DNA from: Methylobacterium cerastii
Lineage (GTDB): Bacteria > Pseudomonadota > Alphaproteobacteria > Rhizobiales > Beijerinckiaceae
DNA length: 60,678 nucleotides
Direction of reading: 5' to 3'
NCBI RefSeq assembly: GCF_022179125.1
Contig: NZ_BPQG01000081.1
Location: 1-60,678 of the forward strand
The notes below the pieces were generated by a model. That model saw only the letters and a program-made list of their open reading frames with translations. It was not told the origin of the DNA and made no database searches. Made by a program: the position numbers and the translations under genes. Positions 1-9,064 of this stretch are shown piece by piece. Position 1 is the first letter of the stretch. Each line of letters begins with the position of its first letter.

Positions 1-140
1 TTTGTCACCGCCCTACACACCAGCAGGCCCATCACGAGGAGGCCGATGGTGTGCGGCATCCGCAGGAAGCGGCGGTTCAGCCAACCGAACAGGGCGGAGA
101 GGGTCAGCAGCATCGCCGCCAGGTCGAAGATCGAAATCAC
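1..140 (-). CDS. CPA1-type Na+/H+ antiporter, N-terminal fragment
   Basis: The reading frame opens with GTG at 140 and runs off the left edge, giving 46 residues. It begins VISIFDLAAMLLTLSALFGW and continues with an RMPHTIGLLVMGLL stretch, a hydrophobic opening typical of CPA1-family cation:proton antiporters, which exchange Na+ or K+ for H+ at the inner membrane. The neighbours (K+ channel, NhaA) fit an ion-homeostasis cluster. The family call is from recognition of the N-terminus only. The GTG start is a choice, since no ATG precedes the hydrophobic helix in frame. Confidence 0.5.
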   Translation of the reverse strand, partial: MISIFDLAAMLLTLSALFGWLNRRFLRMPHTIGLLVMGLLVCRAVT

Positions 141-294
141 GTAGGAAGTCCCATCCGCCCGTGGGCATCCATCCCGTAACGTCGCGCTTCGCCGAAAGGG
201 GCAAGGTAGATTGGCCTGCGGGGGGTAGCGAATGCCGCGCCGTGCCGGCGACCGGGGCCGGACGTGCCGCGAGGAACCCCGGAGACCGCTTCCC

Positions 295-1065
295 TCAGTA
301 GGCTCCCTCGTCCGGGATGCTCAGCACGGTGCCGCACGCCTTGCAGTGGACCGCATCCGGTTCGTGCCGCTGCAGCGCGCAGGCCGGGCACGGGTGGCGG
401 ACCTTGTTGGGCCGAAATAGGACTTGGGCGAGCCGCAGGAACAGCGTCACGCCGCAGAGCATCACCACGACCGAGATGAGGCGTCCGCCCGTACCGGACA
501 GCGTGATGTCGCCGTAGCCGGTCGTCGTGAGGGAGGTGACGGTGAAGTACAGGGCGTCGACGTAGTTGCCGATGGCCGGGTTTGAGCGATGCTGGGTCGC
601 GTAGACCAGCCCCGTCATCACGAAGACGAAGACCGCCAGGTTGGTGGCCGCGAGGATCACCTCCTCGTTGCGGCGGAAGAGGTCGCTGTCGGAACGGAGG
701 CGGTCCAGGAGTTGATAGGTCCTGAGGAGCCGCAGCGTCCGCATGATGCGAAGGAAACCCGCCCCTTCACCGACGATGGGTGCGAGGAAGGAGACCAGCG
801 CGGCGATGTCGGCCCAAGTGGTCGGTCGCAGCAGCTCCCGCCAGCGATGCCGCGAGATCGCGAGGCGGGCGACGAAGTCCGTCAGCACGGCCACCCCGAT
901 CAGGACATCGAGCCCTTCGAGGAATGGCGCGCGCGGCAGGAACGACGACACCACGACGAAGAGGATGGTGGCGACGTCGAAGACGAGCAGGCCGTACCGG
1001 AACCGATGGGCCCGGTCGGTATCGCCTTCGTAGAGGTCTCTCAGGCGGTGCCTCAGGGTATCCAT
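295..1065 (-). CDS. Voltage-gated-type potassium channel with C-terminal zinc ribbon
   Basis: A 256-residue six-helix ion-transport protein. Residues 25-115 hold S1-S4-like helices, with a positively charged segment (RIMRTLRLLRTY, about 106-117) resembling an S4 voltage sensor. The pore region carries the K+ selectivity filter TTGYGD at 181-186. After the last helix a short cytoplasmic tail contains two CxxC pairs (226/229 and 241/244) that form a probable zinc ribbon; this tail is not part of classical Kch/KvAP channels. It would conduct K+ across the inner membrane. It is divergent from nhaA across a 240-bp spacer. The K+ channel assignment is strong; gating by voltage is inferred. Confidence 0.85.
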   Translation of the reverse strand: MDTLRHRLRDLYEGDTDRAHRFRYGLLVFDVATILFVVVSSFLPRAPFLEGLDVLIGVAVLTDFVARLAISRHRWRELLRPTTWADIAALVSFLAPIVGEGAGFLRIMRTLRLLRTYQLLDRLRSDSDLFRRNEEVILAATNLAVFVFVMTGLVYATQHRSNPAIGNYVDALYFTVTSLTTTGYGDITLSGTGGRLISVVVMLCGVTLFLRLAQVLFRPNKVRHPCPACALQRHEPDAVHCKACGTVLSIPDEGAY

Positions 1066-1305
1066 GACGTGTCCCTACCCGCGTCGACCTCCGCCGTCTC
1101 GCCCGACGCCGGGATGGACCGCACCCCTTGGAACGTCCGAACCGTCGACGATGGGCCGCGGCGCCGTCAGGCGCGCTGACGCCAAGGGCCAGATTCCGGT
1201 CCCGGGCGCGGTCATGGGATGCGGTAGCTCCCGGCCGCCCTGTCGTCTTAACCGAGTCGTCCCGGGGCGATTGCACTCGCGGAATCCAGCTGGCAGGCCA
1301 GGCAT

Positions 1306-2538
1306 ATGAATGCTCCAAGACCCCTCCGCCGCCCGATCTCCGCCCTTCGCGACATCCTGCACGGCGAGGCGACCGGTGGCCTGATCCTGATGGCGAGCGC
1401 CGCCCTTGCGCTCGCCATCGCGAATTCCGCGGGGTCGGAGGCTTACTTCGCGACGCTCAAGACCTACGTCGGCGGCCTCAGCGTGCTGCACTGGATCAAC
1501 GACGGCCTGATGGCGGTGTTCTTCCTGCTCGTCGGCCTGGAAATCAAGCGCGAGGTGCTCGACGGCCGGCTCCGGACCTGGCCCGACCGCGTCCTGCCCG
1601 GCGTCGCGGCGCTGGGCGGCATGGTGGCCCCGGCGCTGATCTACGTCGCGGTCAACCGCTCCTCGCCCGAGACCCTTCGCGGGTGGGCGATCCCGACGGC
1701 CACCGACATCGCCTTCGCCCTCGGGGTGCTCGCCCTCCTCGGTTCACGGGTGCCGGTGTCGCTCAAGATCTTCCTGACCGCGCTCGCCATCATCGACGAC
1801 CTCGGTGCGGTCCTCATCATCGCCGCGTTCTATACCGCCGACCTGTCGCTGCCGATGCTCGGCGGGGCGGCGGTCGTGTTCGCGATCCTGTTCGGGATGA
1901 ACAAGGCCGGGGTCAGCCGGCTGACGCCCTATCTCGTCCTCGGTGCCGTGCTGTGGTTCCTGGTGCTGAAGTCCGGCATCCACGCGACCATCGCCGGGGT
2001 GTTGCTGGCCCTGACGATCCCGCTCCGCCTTAGCGTCGGAAAGCCCGACGACCCGACCTCGCCCCTCCACATCCTGGAGCATGCGATCCACCCGTGGTCG
2101 TCGTACCTCGTGCTGCCGGTGTTCGGGTTCGCCAACGCCGGGGTCTCGTTCGCGGGCATGACCACGAAGATGCTTCTCGATCCGGTGACCCTCGGCGTGG
2201 CGTTGGGCCTGTTCGTCGGAAAGCAGATCGGGGTGTTCGGGGCGGTAGTTACCGCGGTGAGGCTCGGGCTGGCGCAGCGTCCGGCCCATGCCGGGTGGTG
2301 GCAGCTCTACGGCCTGTCGCTCCTGTGCGGCGTCGGCTTCACCATGAGCCTGTTCATCGGGCTCCTGGCCTTCGCCGACAGCCCCGAGCTGGAGGCCGAG
2401 ACCAAGATCGGCGTCCTGCTCGGGTCCCTGTCCTGCATGGCTACGGGCGCCCTGGTGCTCCTGTTCGCGCCAAGGTCGGACAAGGGCGGTCGCTCCGATG
2501 CCCCGGCCGGCCGCCCCCGCGCCTCGGAGGCGGCATGA
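1306..2538 (+). CDS. nhaA: Na+/H+ antiporter NhaA
   Basis: A 410-residue protein of NhaA length and architecture, an inner-membrane electrogenic antiporter that exports Na+ in exchange for H+. Family landmarks are visible: [10 protein letters not shown] at 131-140, corresponding to the Thr132/Asp133 unwound helix of the E. coli protein, and the ion-binding Asp pair in AIIDDLGAV (164-165). The C-terminus ends in a hydrophilic [15 protein letters not shown] tail. The stop codon overlaps the start of the DUF2254 gene (ATGA), so the two are translationally coupled. Together with the K+ channel and the CPA1 fragment it forms a cation-homeostasis cluster. Confidence 0.95.
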   Translation: MNAPRPLRRPISALRDILHGEATGGLILMASAALALAIANSAGSEAYFATLKTYVGGLSVLHWINDGLMAVFFLLVGLEIKREVLDGRLRTWPDRVLPGVAALGGMVAPALIYVAVNRSSPETLRGWAIPTATDIAFALGVLALLGSRVPVSLKIFLTALAIIDDLGAVLIIAAFYTADLSLPMLGGAAVVFAILFGMNKAGVSRLTPYLVLGAVLWFLVLKSGIHATIAGVLLALTIPLRLSVGKPDDPTSPLHILEHAIHPWSSYLVLPVFGFANAGVSFAGMTTKMLLDPVTLGVALGLFVGKQIGVFGAVVTAVRLGLAQRPAHAGWWQLYGLSLLCGVGFTMSLFIGLLAFADSPELEAETKIGVLLGSLSCMATGALVLLFAPRSDKGGRSDAPAGRPRASEAA

Positions 2539-3818
2539 CCTCGCGCGTCAGGGCTTGGCTGGAGACCCTCGGCGACCAGTTCTGGCTTCGTCCGGCCGTC
2601 GTCGTTCTGGCCTGCCTCGGCCTGGGGCAGTTTGCGGTCTGGCTGGAGACGGCCCACTTGGCCGGCTACGACGCATCCTCGCCGGAAGCGAACTGGGGCT
2701 ATTCCGGCGGCGCCGAAGGGGCCAGGGCGCTCCTGAGCGCGGTGGCGTCCTCGACCATCGGGGTCGCAGGCACGACCTTCTCGATCACCATCGCCGCGCT
2801 GTCCCTCGCCTCCGGCCAGATGGGCCCCCGGTTGCTGCGCAACTTCATCCGCGACGGCCGCAACCAGGTCGTGCTCGGGATCTTCCTGGGGACCTTCGCC
2901 TACGCGCTGATCGTGCTGCGCACCGTGCGCACGGTCCAGGAAACGCCCTTCGTTCCGCATCTCGCGGTCACCGGCGCCATCGTGCTCGCGATGGTGAGCG
3001 TCGCCACCCTGGTCTGGTTCGTCCACCACATCGCAACCAGCATCAACGTCGAGACGGTCGTCGACGCCGTCCACCAGGACCTGTGCAAGGCCGTGCGGGA
3101 GCGGACCCTTGACGCCGCGGGCATCCCGGCACCGACGGACGATGCGGTGGGCTCGCCCGCGGCCGTCCCTGGAAGCGGTTACCTCCAGGCCCTGGATGCG
3201 GAGCGCCTTGCCGATTGGGCCCATGAGAACCGGGTCGTCGTCCGACTGGGGATCCGACCGGGCGACTACGTCCCCATGGGCCTGCCCCTGGCTCGTGTCT
3301 CCGCCCCGGTCGAGGGCGTCGAGGATGCGCTCGCCCGCGTGCTCACCTTCGGTCGCCGTCCGGCGGCTCTTCAGGACATCGAGTTCCCCGTCCGGCAACT
3401 CACCGAGATCGCCGTCCGGGCGCTCTCCCCCGGGATCAACGACCCCTTCACCGCGGGAAGCGTCGTCGACCATTTTGGAGACGCCCTATGCCGCCTCGCG
3501 CCGCGCCACCTGCCGACAGGCGTTCACGAACGGGATGGACGGATCGTCCTCGTGCATCCAGCGACCGATTACGACGGGCTCTGCGATTCCATGTTCCACA
3601 TGATCCGTCAGAACGCCGCCGGATCGGCGCATGTGCTCGGACGGATGCTCGATGTGCTCACCAGGGTCGCCCGGGTCGAGCGGTCTCCCAGACGGGTGGA
3701 GGAGTTGCGGCGCCACGCCGATCTCGTCGTCGCGGCGGCCCGGCGGGATGTGGCCGACCCTGCGGATCTGGAAGACTTGGTAGCGCGGCATCGATCGTTC
3801 GGTATCGCCGTGGAGTGA
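2535..3818 (+). CDS. DUF2254 family membrane protein
   Basis: The ATG at 2535 overlaps the nhaA stop, giving 427 residues. The N-terminal third has about four membrane segments (residues 20-40, 72-95, 112-132, 145-165) and the family signature around [20 protein letters not shown]. The remainder is a soluble domain with alternating charged helices, including the conserved [10 protein letters not shown] motif typical of DUF2254. The function of this family is unknown. Coupling to nhaA suggests a role alongside cation exchange, which is inference from position only. Confidence 0.85.
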   Translation: MTSRVRAWLETLGDQFWLRPAVVVLACLGLGQFAVWLETAHLAGYDASSPEANWGYSGGAEGARALLSAVASSTIGVAGTTFSITIAALSLASGQMGPRLLRNFIRDGRNQVVLGIFLGTFAYALIVLRTVRTVQETPFVPHLAVTGAIVLAMVSVATLVWFVHHIATSINVETVVDAVHQDLCKAVRERTLDAAGIPAPTDDAVGSPAAVPGSGYLQALDAERLADWAHENRVVVRLGIRPGDYVPMGLPLARVSAPVEGVEDALARVLTFGRRPAALQDIEFPVRQLTEIAVRALSPGINDPFTAGSVVDHFGDALCRLAPRHLPTGVHERDGRIVLVHPATDYDGLCDSMFHMIRQNAAGSAHVLGRMLDVLTRVARVERSPRRVEELRRHADLVVAAARRDVADPADLEDLVARHRSFGIAVE

Positions 3819-4023
3819 CCGGATCTCGCCCCGCCAGTCGCAGGCCTCCGGATGGAACGGCGGTGCCGGCCATCCCCGAATTAAGGTCGCGCGGGCCCGT
3901 CACCCCGGCGACACCGTCCTGCCCATCCCTCAAGACGCGCCCAGGTCGTCGACGCCACCCACCACGCTGATCGCCCCCGACACGGCGGTTTGCGGGGCGG
4001 ACAGGCCGCCCCACGGTACCGGT

Positions 4024-4227
4024 TCATGCCTTGCCGGTGACCTTGTCGGCGACATGCTTGGCGCCGTCCTTCACGTCCCCGGTCGTCTTCTGGGCGTCGC
4101 CCTTAAGTTCCTGCGCTTTACCTTCAGCTTTCAGCTTGTCGTTGTCGGTCGCGTTGCCGATGCCCTGCTTCACGTTGCCGACGGCCTCGTTAGCCAGGCC
4201 CTTGATCTTGTCGGTGGTGCTACTCAT
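4024..4227 (-). CDS. CsbD-family stress protein
   Basis: A 67-residue, highly charged, helix-forming protein opening MSSTTDKIKGLANEAVGNVKQ, with the repeated K-G-A/E pattern of the CsbD family (sigmaB-controlled in Bacillus, general-stress-controlled in alphaproteobacteria). The family has no defined biochemical activity; members accumulate under desiccation, osmotic and heat stress. A perfect EcfG-type promoter lies 43 bp upstream, which supports stress control here. It is transcribed alone, convergent with the nhaA-DUF2254 pair. Confidence 0.9.
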   Translation of the reverse strand: MSSTTDKIKGLANEAVGNVKQGIGNATDNDKLKAEGKAQELKGDAQKTTGDVKDGAKHVADKVTGKA

Positions 4228-4269
4228 GGCGTGCTCCTACTACGACCAGGGCGGTCATTGGGGATCAGA

Positions 4270-4295
4270 AACGGTTAGGGTCTCACCCTCGTTCC
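4270..4295 (-). promoter_or_regulatory. EcfG (general stress sigma factor) promoter of the CsbD gene
   Basis: On the minus strand GGAAC (4295-4291) is followed after exactly 17 bp by CGTT (4273-4270), the consensus of the alphaproteobacterial PhyR/NepR/EcfG regulon. The -10 element is 43 bp from the CsbD start codon. The spacer also contains a small perfect inverted repeat, AGGGT-GAG-ACCCT. Confidence 0.8.
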
Positions 4296-5111
4296 GTCGC
4301 AAACTCCACCCGCGCGCGCTCGGCGGGGGAATAGGGGGCACCGGCCGAGCCGCGAGCGCCCGTTCTCCAGAAAGTAGTGCAAAGGGTTCAACAACATTGG
4401 CATCGAGCCCTCCTGAATGTCCGCTTTCGGGTATCGGCTTTGAAAGCCTGACCGACCGGGTTGGGTCGGGACCCGCCTGTCCGCTCTACGCCCGAGATGG
4501 GTGGTTTGCCGCCCGTCTGCTTTCGTAAGTCAAGTTTGAAAATTCGGACGTCTGCTCAGGCCGCGAACCTTACAAGGCTGACGTTATTGAGCGGCGGCGC
4601 CATCAGTCCGGGAGCAGAAAGAGCTTGGAAAGCACCCTCTGACCTAACTGATCCGCTGTGGGCGGCTATGGCAAAGCAATCCTTGACCTAGAACATTCCA
4701 TTATTGGCGACCGCGAACGAGATCTACTCCCGTCTTGGCCGCAGGGCCGTCGAAGCGCTGGCCGAAGCATCTCACAAGATGCGCATCGATTATCGTCTAT
4801 TCTTTCGGTTTCTACGGGTCTTTATCGGCGTTCTGATGACGGGGAAGATGGCGTCCGCTTCAAACTCATAAAATCAAATCAGTTAGAAAATTAAAATACT
4901 ATTTAAAAATGGAAATACCTTTATTTAAATAAAGCACTTTTTATTTGTCGAAAGATGCAACCAAATATATAGTCAAGCTGCCGATCGATAAGCGGCCAAG
5001 CCACCAAAAAGCTGCAACGATAGTCCTTTCTACTGACGAGGACTGCGATTGGGCACCGATTCGGGTCGATGCTGGCGCTTGGGCGCAAATGGCGTCGGAT
5101 GTGGGGACACA
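4296..5111. other. Spacer without a recognisable gene between the CsbD and porin genes
   Basis: About 800 bp. I found no ORF with a plausible start, codon pattern or recognisable product. The part from about 4860 to 4975 is markedly AT-rich in an otherwise GC-rich window and probably holds the porin promoter and upstream elements. The 4296-4850 part looks like non-coding sequence. Confidence 0.5.
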
Positions 5112-6710
5112 ATGCAAAACCTCAAGACGATTCTGCTCTATTCCTCGGCCCTGCTAGCCATCGGAGGGGGCGCACGCGCCGCGGATCTTCCAGTCAAAAA
5201 GGCAGTCCCTGTCGAATATGTCCGCGTCTGCACCGCCTACGGCGCGGGATTTTTCTACATTCCTGGCAGCGACACCTGTATCCGCCTCTCGGGGCGCGCA
5301 CGGTACGACTACCTGTATCAGGCCAGCAAGGTCCGCACGGGAAGCGGTGGCGACGTGTCTGGCTATGTCGGCCTCCTCCGATTGAACCTCGATGCGCGCA
5401 CGCAGACTGATTACGGCACCTTGCGCGCGTTCCTGCGCCTCGACGTCGCCTCCCGCAGCGGCCCCTTCGTCACCTCGGCCTCCCGCCAGCGCGAGGGGCA
5501 GGCCTTCCCAGGCCTCGGCGCGGACGCCTTCGGTCGGACGCAGGATTTCGTGAATGCCGACAAGGCTTTTATCCAGTTTGCCGGCCTCACTGCCGGTCGC
5601 GCATCGTCCTTCTTCGACTTCTACGCCCACGACTTCGAGTTGATCGGCGGCACCGCTGGTTCGGACAATTACAGCACCAACCTGCTTGCCTACTCGGCGG
5701 TGCTCGGCAACGGCATCACCCTGACGGCTTCGATGGAAGATCCGACCTTTCGACGCTTCCCGATCTTCGGCACCGGCGCCGCCGCTGGGGCCTTCACGGC
5801 GGCGGGCGGATTTGCAGGCTATAGCAACGCCTTCAACCCTTTTACGCCGTCCACGTTCCTCGCCCCGATCATCGTGGGGCCGGGCACCGTCGCCTTCGTG
5901 GACGTTACGCAGAAGAGCCGCCTTCCTGACTTCGTCGGCGTCGCTCGAATCGATCAGCCCTGGGGGTCGGCGCAGCTGTCGGCAGCCGTGCACGAGATCA
6001 ACGCCGGCGACGCCGCCAGCACGGTCGCGGGTGTCGCGACCGCCACGGCAGGGCTCGGCATCGCTCCGACAGGCCGCGCATCCAGCGACTACGGGTTCGC
6101 GGTGCAGGGCGCCGTGAAGGTCAATCTACCCTTCATCGCTCCGGGCGACACCTTCTACCTTCAAGGCGCCTATGGCCAGGGCGCCATGAGCTACACAGGC
6201 ATCTCCAACTACACGGCGCCGTACGATGCCCTCGCTGCCGCCCCTGTGAGTGGAGGATCGTTCCTGCAATACTACTCCGATGCTGTATTGAACCCATCGA
6301 CGGGCAAGCTAGAACTCTCGACTTCGTTCTCCACCGTCGCCTCGTTGCTGCATTACTGGTCGCCAACTTGGCGCTCCGCAGTTTTCGGGAGCTACGCGCA
6401 GATCGACTACAACACGCGGGGCCGCAACGCACTCGGCGCCCTCGGTTTCGGTTTCGCGCCAAGCGGAGCTAATGCGGCAAATGCTTTCGCCTTCGCCACG
6501 AGCCCCGTCCTGCGCGGAAACAACCAGATCGTCACGGGCGCTAGCCTAATCTGGACCCCGGTAAAGGACCTGGATATCGGCGTCGAGGGCGAATACATTC
6601 GAACCGCCCTTAACAGCGGCGTGACCCCCGACATCTCCAAGAGCTCCCTGCGCTACATCAGTTCGCAGGATGCGGCCCAGGTCCGCTTCCGTATTCAGCG
6701 CGATTTCTGA
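5112..6710 (+). CDS. Outer-membrane porin (alphaproteobacterial porin family)
   Basis: The ATG at 5112 is chosen because it gives a clean signal peptide (MQNLKTILLYSSALLA...ARA, cleaved before ADLPVKK at about residue 24). The mature protein of about 509 residues begins with the family hallmark PVEYVRVCTAYGAGFFYIPG followed by DTCIRLSGRARYDY, as in porins of Rhizobiales and Methylobacterium. It ends in a beta-signal with a terminal Phe (RFRIQRDF). It would form a trimeric beta-barrel for passive uptake of small solutes. It is longer than typical 16-stranded members, with Ala/Gly-rich loops near residues 225-260. It is monocistronic, with a terminator-like hairpin downstream. Confidence 0.9.
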   Translation: MQNLKTILLYSSALLAIGGGARAADLPVKKAVPVEYVRVCTAYGAGFFYIPGSDTCIRLSGRARYDYLYQASKVRTGSGGDVSGYVGLLRLNLDARTQTDYGTLRAFLRLDVASRSGPFVTSASRQREGQAFPGLGADAFGRTQDFVNADKAFIQFAGLTAGRASSFFDFYAHDFELIGGTAGSDNYSTNLLAYSAVLGNGITLTASMEDPTFRRFPIFGTGAAAGAFTAAGGFAGYSNAFNPFTPSTFLAPIIVGPGTVAFVDVTQKSRLPDFVGVARIDQPWGSAQLSAAVHEINAGDAASTVAGVATATAGLGIAPTGRASSDYGFAVQGAVKVNLPFIAPGDTFYLQGAYGQGAMSYTGISNYTAPYDALAAAPVSGGSFLQYYSDAVLNPSTGKLELSTSFSTVASLLHYWSPTWRSAVFGSYAQIDYNTRGRNALGALGFGFAPSGANAANAFAFATSPVLRGNNQIVTGASLIWTPVKDLDIGVEGEYIRTALNSGVTPDISKSSLRYISSQDAAQVRFRIQRDF

Positions 6711-6838
6711 GCCTGTTCCGTCAACGCGGATACCGTCTCGGCGCGTAATAGAGCCGCACGACTATCGACCAGGGCGTTTTCCTTGATCCATGGAGAACGT
6801 AAGACATCCTGGTTTCGCTCTTCCTCCGCAGGATCGAC

Positions 6839-6864
6839 AAAGCCCGGTCAACTGGCCGGGCTTT
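6839..6864 (+). terminator. Rho-independent-type terminator of the porin gene
   Basis: Perfect 9-bp stem AAAGCCCGG (6839-6847) / CCGGGCTTT (6856-6864) with an 8-nt loop, about 130 bp after the porin stop. The T-run is short (TTT-GC-TGTTT), so efficiency is uncertain. Confidence 0.6.
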
Positions 6865-6914
6865 GCTGTTTGCACATCGATAAATTGGTATTCAAATGAT
6901 AAAACTTATTTTCA

Positions 6915-7090
6915 TTGACTGATACTGTAGTTTTGCTAGAAGTATCATAGTTCTTCGGCGATCCAGTGCACAGCCGGCAGAACAGGCGCTTAGTTTCAGA
7001 GCCGACAGGCCCAGGTACCGGGCCGATCGACTCTGAACAAAAGCTTCAGACCCTTCGACTCAGCCGACCGGGAAACCGGTCGGCTTTTTC
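6915..7090 (+). ncRNA. Candidate structured small RNA
   Basis: This ORF-free segment has the layout of an independent sRNA gene. A -35-like TTGACT (6915-6920) is followed by an AT-rich stretch with a weak -10-like TAGAAG (6937-6942). Next comes a two-tier hairpin: outer stem TTCAGAG (6995-7001) / CTCTGAA (7031-7037), and inner stem GGCCC (7008-7012) / GGGCC (7020-7024). A strong intrinsic terminator closes it at 7062-7090. No coding gene reads into that terminator from the left, because the porin already has its own hairpin. I do not recognise an Rfam family. The transcript start is a guess, around 6950. Confidence 0.45.
7062..7090 (+). terminator. Strong intrinsic terminator
   Basis: Perfect 10-bp stem AGCCGACCGG (7062-7071) / CCGGTCGGCT (7076-7085) with a GAAA tetraloop, directly followed by TTTTTC. 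It ends the candidate small RNA and lies about 160 bp before the next gene. Confidence 0.85.
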
Positions 7091-7247
7091 TTTGGCGCTA
7101 AAGTGGACTTAAACTTTCGTTTCAAATTCAAATCCAGCGTTCAAGACGAAAACTTTATTACTTGATAAAACGTTGAATTTACACAGCGTCGGATGCACTA
7201 TGATGGAATGTCGCCAGCGAGCGACGCCATCGATACGAGAATTGACC

Positions 7248-7547
7248 ATGAAAACGTTCGTTCTGGCCTGCTCTCTTGGTGCCATCCTCATGTCCGGCGC
7301 TGCTTATGCGGCGGACACGCAGCAGCCCATCGACCCGAAACTCATCATCCGCACCAGCGGCGATGGCCTCGACGCCGACGCCTACGCACAGGGCAACGAC
7401 CGTTCCGGCGGCATGTGGCGGAACGCAATAGGAGCGAGCGGCTCGCTCGCGGCGCAGCGCCCGGTCATTGTCGGATCAGTCCCGACGGACCGTCAATGGA
7501 GCCACCTGCGGTCGCGCCAGCGTCGGGCCTACAGCGACGCTTACTGA
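7248..7547 (+). CDS. Small secreted protein, unrecognised
   Basis: The ATG at 7248 is chosen because it gives a 99-residue protein with a clear Sec signal peptide (MKTFVLACSLGAILMSGAAYA, then ADTQQ). The mature part of about 78 residues is polar and has no cysteines, no transmembrane segment and no family motif I recognise. The C-terminus is Arg/Tyr/Ser-rich (SRQRRAYSDAY). It is probably periplasmic. It is monocistronic, between the candidate sRNA and a palindromic repeat. An analogous secreted protein of similar size, also ending in an R/H-rich tail, lies at 14937-15224. Confidence 0.7.
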   Translation: MKTFVLACSLGAILMSGAAYAADTQQPIDPKLIIRTSGDGLDADAYAQGNDRSGGMWRNAIGASGSLAAQRPVIVGSVPTDRQWSHLRSRQRRAYSDAY

Positions 7548-7577
7548 AACCTCAGGGCTTGGCCCCGGCACCAGTGT

Positions 7578-7617
7578 AGAGCATTTTTCATGGTCCTCGG
7601 ATCATGGGAAATGCTCT
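7578..7617. repeat. Palindromic repeat / bidirectional terminator between convergent genes
   Basis: Arms AGAGCATTT..CATG (7578-7592) and CATG..AAATGCTCT (7603-7617) pair over 15 bp with a 10-nt loop. It sits between the convergent small secreted gene and the histidine kinase gene. It could terminate both. It also resembles the extragenic palindromes ending in AATGCTCT that are dispersed in many alphaproteobacterial genomes; that link is from memory. Confidence 0.6.
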
Positions 7618-7678
7618 ATCTCTTTGTGATGCCGCATTGTCTTTCGTTGAATCGGCAATTGCTCTGATGGAAGGTGCT

Positions 7679-9064
7679 TCAAGCGCTCTGGGCTCGGATG
7701 ACAGCGGGGGATCCTGCCGCCGTGACCGCAGGCTTCCACACCAAGGTGGCGTGGGTGCCACCCGCATCGCTCGCGATGTCGAACGCGGCGCTGTGCAACC
7801 GGGCGATGGAATCGACGAGGCTGAGCCCGATGCCAAAGCCGCTCTTGCCTGTCCTCAACGCCCCGCGCCGGTACCTCTCCCGCACCGCACCGAGTTCATC
7901 GACCGGGATGCCGCAGCCCGTATCGTCGATGCGGATGCCCGGAGGATCGCGCACCAGCGCGACCTTTACCTCGCCACCGGCAGGGGTAAACTTCAGGGCG
8001 TTGTCGATCAGGTTGCTCACCGCCTCAAAGATCAGGCTGCGGTCGCCCTCCACGGAACAGGGCTCTTCGGGCTGCTCCCAGCGGAGCTCGATATCCCGTT
8101 CCAGGGCTAGGGGCTCGTAGTACTCGATCGCATCCTCCAGCAGGAGGGCGAGGTCGAGGTCCGTGAAGCCCGAGCGGCGCATGCGGTCTTCCATCTCCGA
8201 AATACGCAGTAGTGCTGAGAAGCGGATGACGATGTCCTTCACCTCCGCGAGAACGTCCTCGTTGCAAGTGCGGAACGCTTCGACGTTGTCGGCCTTGCGG
8301 AGCGACCGCTCCAAAATGCCCACCACTCGCGTCAGCGGGGTCCGCAGGTCGTGAGCGATGTTCTCATTGACGCCCTTGATTTCCAACATTAGCCGCTCGA
8401 GCTGATCGAGCATGTCGTTAACGACGCCGGTCAGGTGCGCGAGGTCCGCAGAGACGCCCCGCGTCGGCAGGCGCTCGCTTAGGTCACCCCGCATGATGCG
8501 TTCGACAGCTTTGGTGATGGCGTCGTTCTGGCGAAGCGATCCGGCGCCGAAGATCACTGCTCCGACGAGGCCGATGACGATGGTGGCTGCCATGCCCCAG
8601 ACGAAGGTTTCGACGAGGGCTTTCTCGAGGGCTTCCAGATCCTTGGCCGAGCGACTTACGAGGACGTATTCGCCGCTCTCAAGGCGGCTCAACTGGCTGA
8701 ACAGGGTGCGCGACCCGTGCTCCGCCGGCTGCGTCAGTACGAATGGGCGGCCGACCGGGGCCGTTTCAGGAAACGGGATCGGTGCCCCTACGCGGCGAGC
8801 GTGGTCGGGTCCGAACAGCACGAGGGGGCGGCCGCCTTCGGCGAAATCCTCCGAGGCGTCAATACGATCGCGCAGGGCGTGGGGCGCGAGGCTCAGGAGA
8901 TGCTTCGACTCCCACCCGACCCACTCGAACGCAGCCTTGCGGCCGTAGCTGCGGGTGTCGAGATAGAGGAAGCCCGAGAGTGCGAGGGAGGCAGTTCCGA
9001 ACGTCGCGAAGAACAGGCACGCGACCCGGAACCCGCTTGTGCGGCGGACTTCAAGCAGCCGCAC
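7679..9064 (-). CDS. Sensor histidine kinase of an RND-pump-linked two-component system
   Basis: A 461-residue membrane kinase. TM1 is at about 13-35, a periplasmic sensor domain spans about 36-150, TM2 about 152-176, and a HAMP linker about 178-230. The HisKA domain has its phospho-accepting His238 in NENIAHDLRTPL. The ATP-binding domain shows the N-box (AVSNLIDNALKF), G1 box (DTGCGIP) and G2 box (GKSGFGIGLSL). It would phosphorylate the OmpR-type regulator encoded just upstream, with which it overlaps by 14 bp. The layout matches envelope- or metal/solvent-stress sensors that control RND efflux. The signal is unknown. Confidence 0.92.
   Translation of the reverse strand: MRLLEVRRTSGFRVACLFFATFGTASLALSGFLYLDTRSYGRKAAFEWVGWESKHLLSLAPHALRDRIDASEDFAEGGRPLVLFGPDHARRVGAPIPFPETAPVGRPFVLTQPAEHGSRTLFSQLSRLESGEYVLVSRSAKDLEALEKALVETFVWGMAATIVIGLVGAVIFGAGSLRQNDAITKAVERIMRGDLSERLPTRGVSADLAHLTGVVNDMLDQLERLMLEIKGVNENIAHDLRTPLTRVVGILERSLRKADNVEAFRTCNEDVLAEVKDIVIRFSALLRISEMEDRMRRSGFTDLDLALLLEDAIEYYEPLALERDIELRWEQPEEPCSVEGDRSLIFEAVSNLIDNALKFTPAGGEVKVALVRDPPGIRIDDTGCGIPVDELGAVRERYRRGALRTGKSGFGIGLSLVDSIARLHSAAFDIASDAGGTHATLVWKPAVTAAGSPAVIRAQSA

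Noticed and set aside
1127-1160. EcfG promoter near 1127 (GGAAC)
   Set aside because: GGAAC is present but no CGTT follows at 16-17 bp.
2307-3473. 388-codon minus-strand ORF opposite the DUF2254 gene
   Set aside because: Shadow of the DUF2254 reading frame; composition dominated by Asp, Gly, Glu and Arg.
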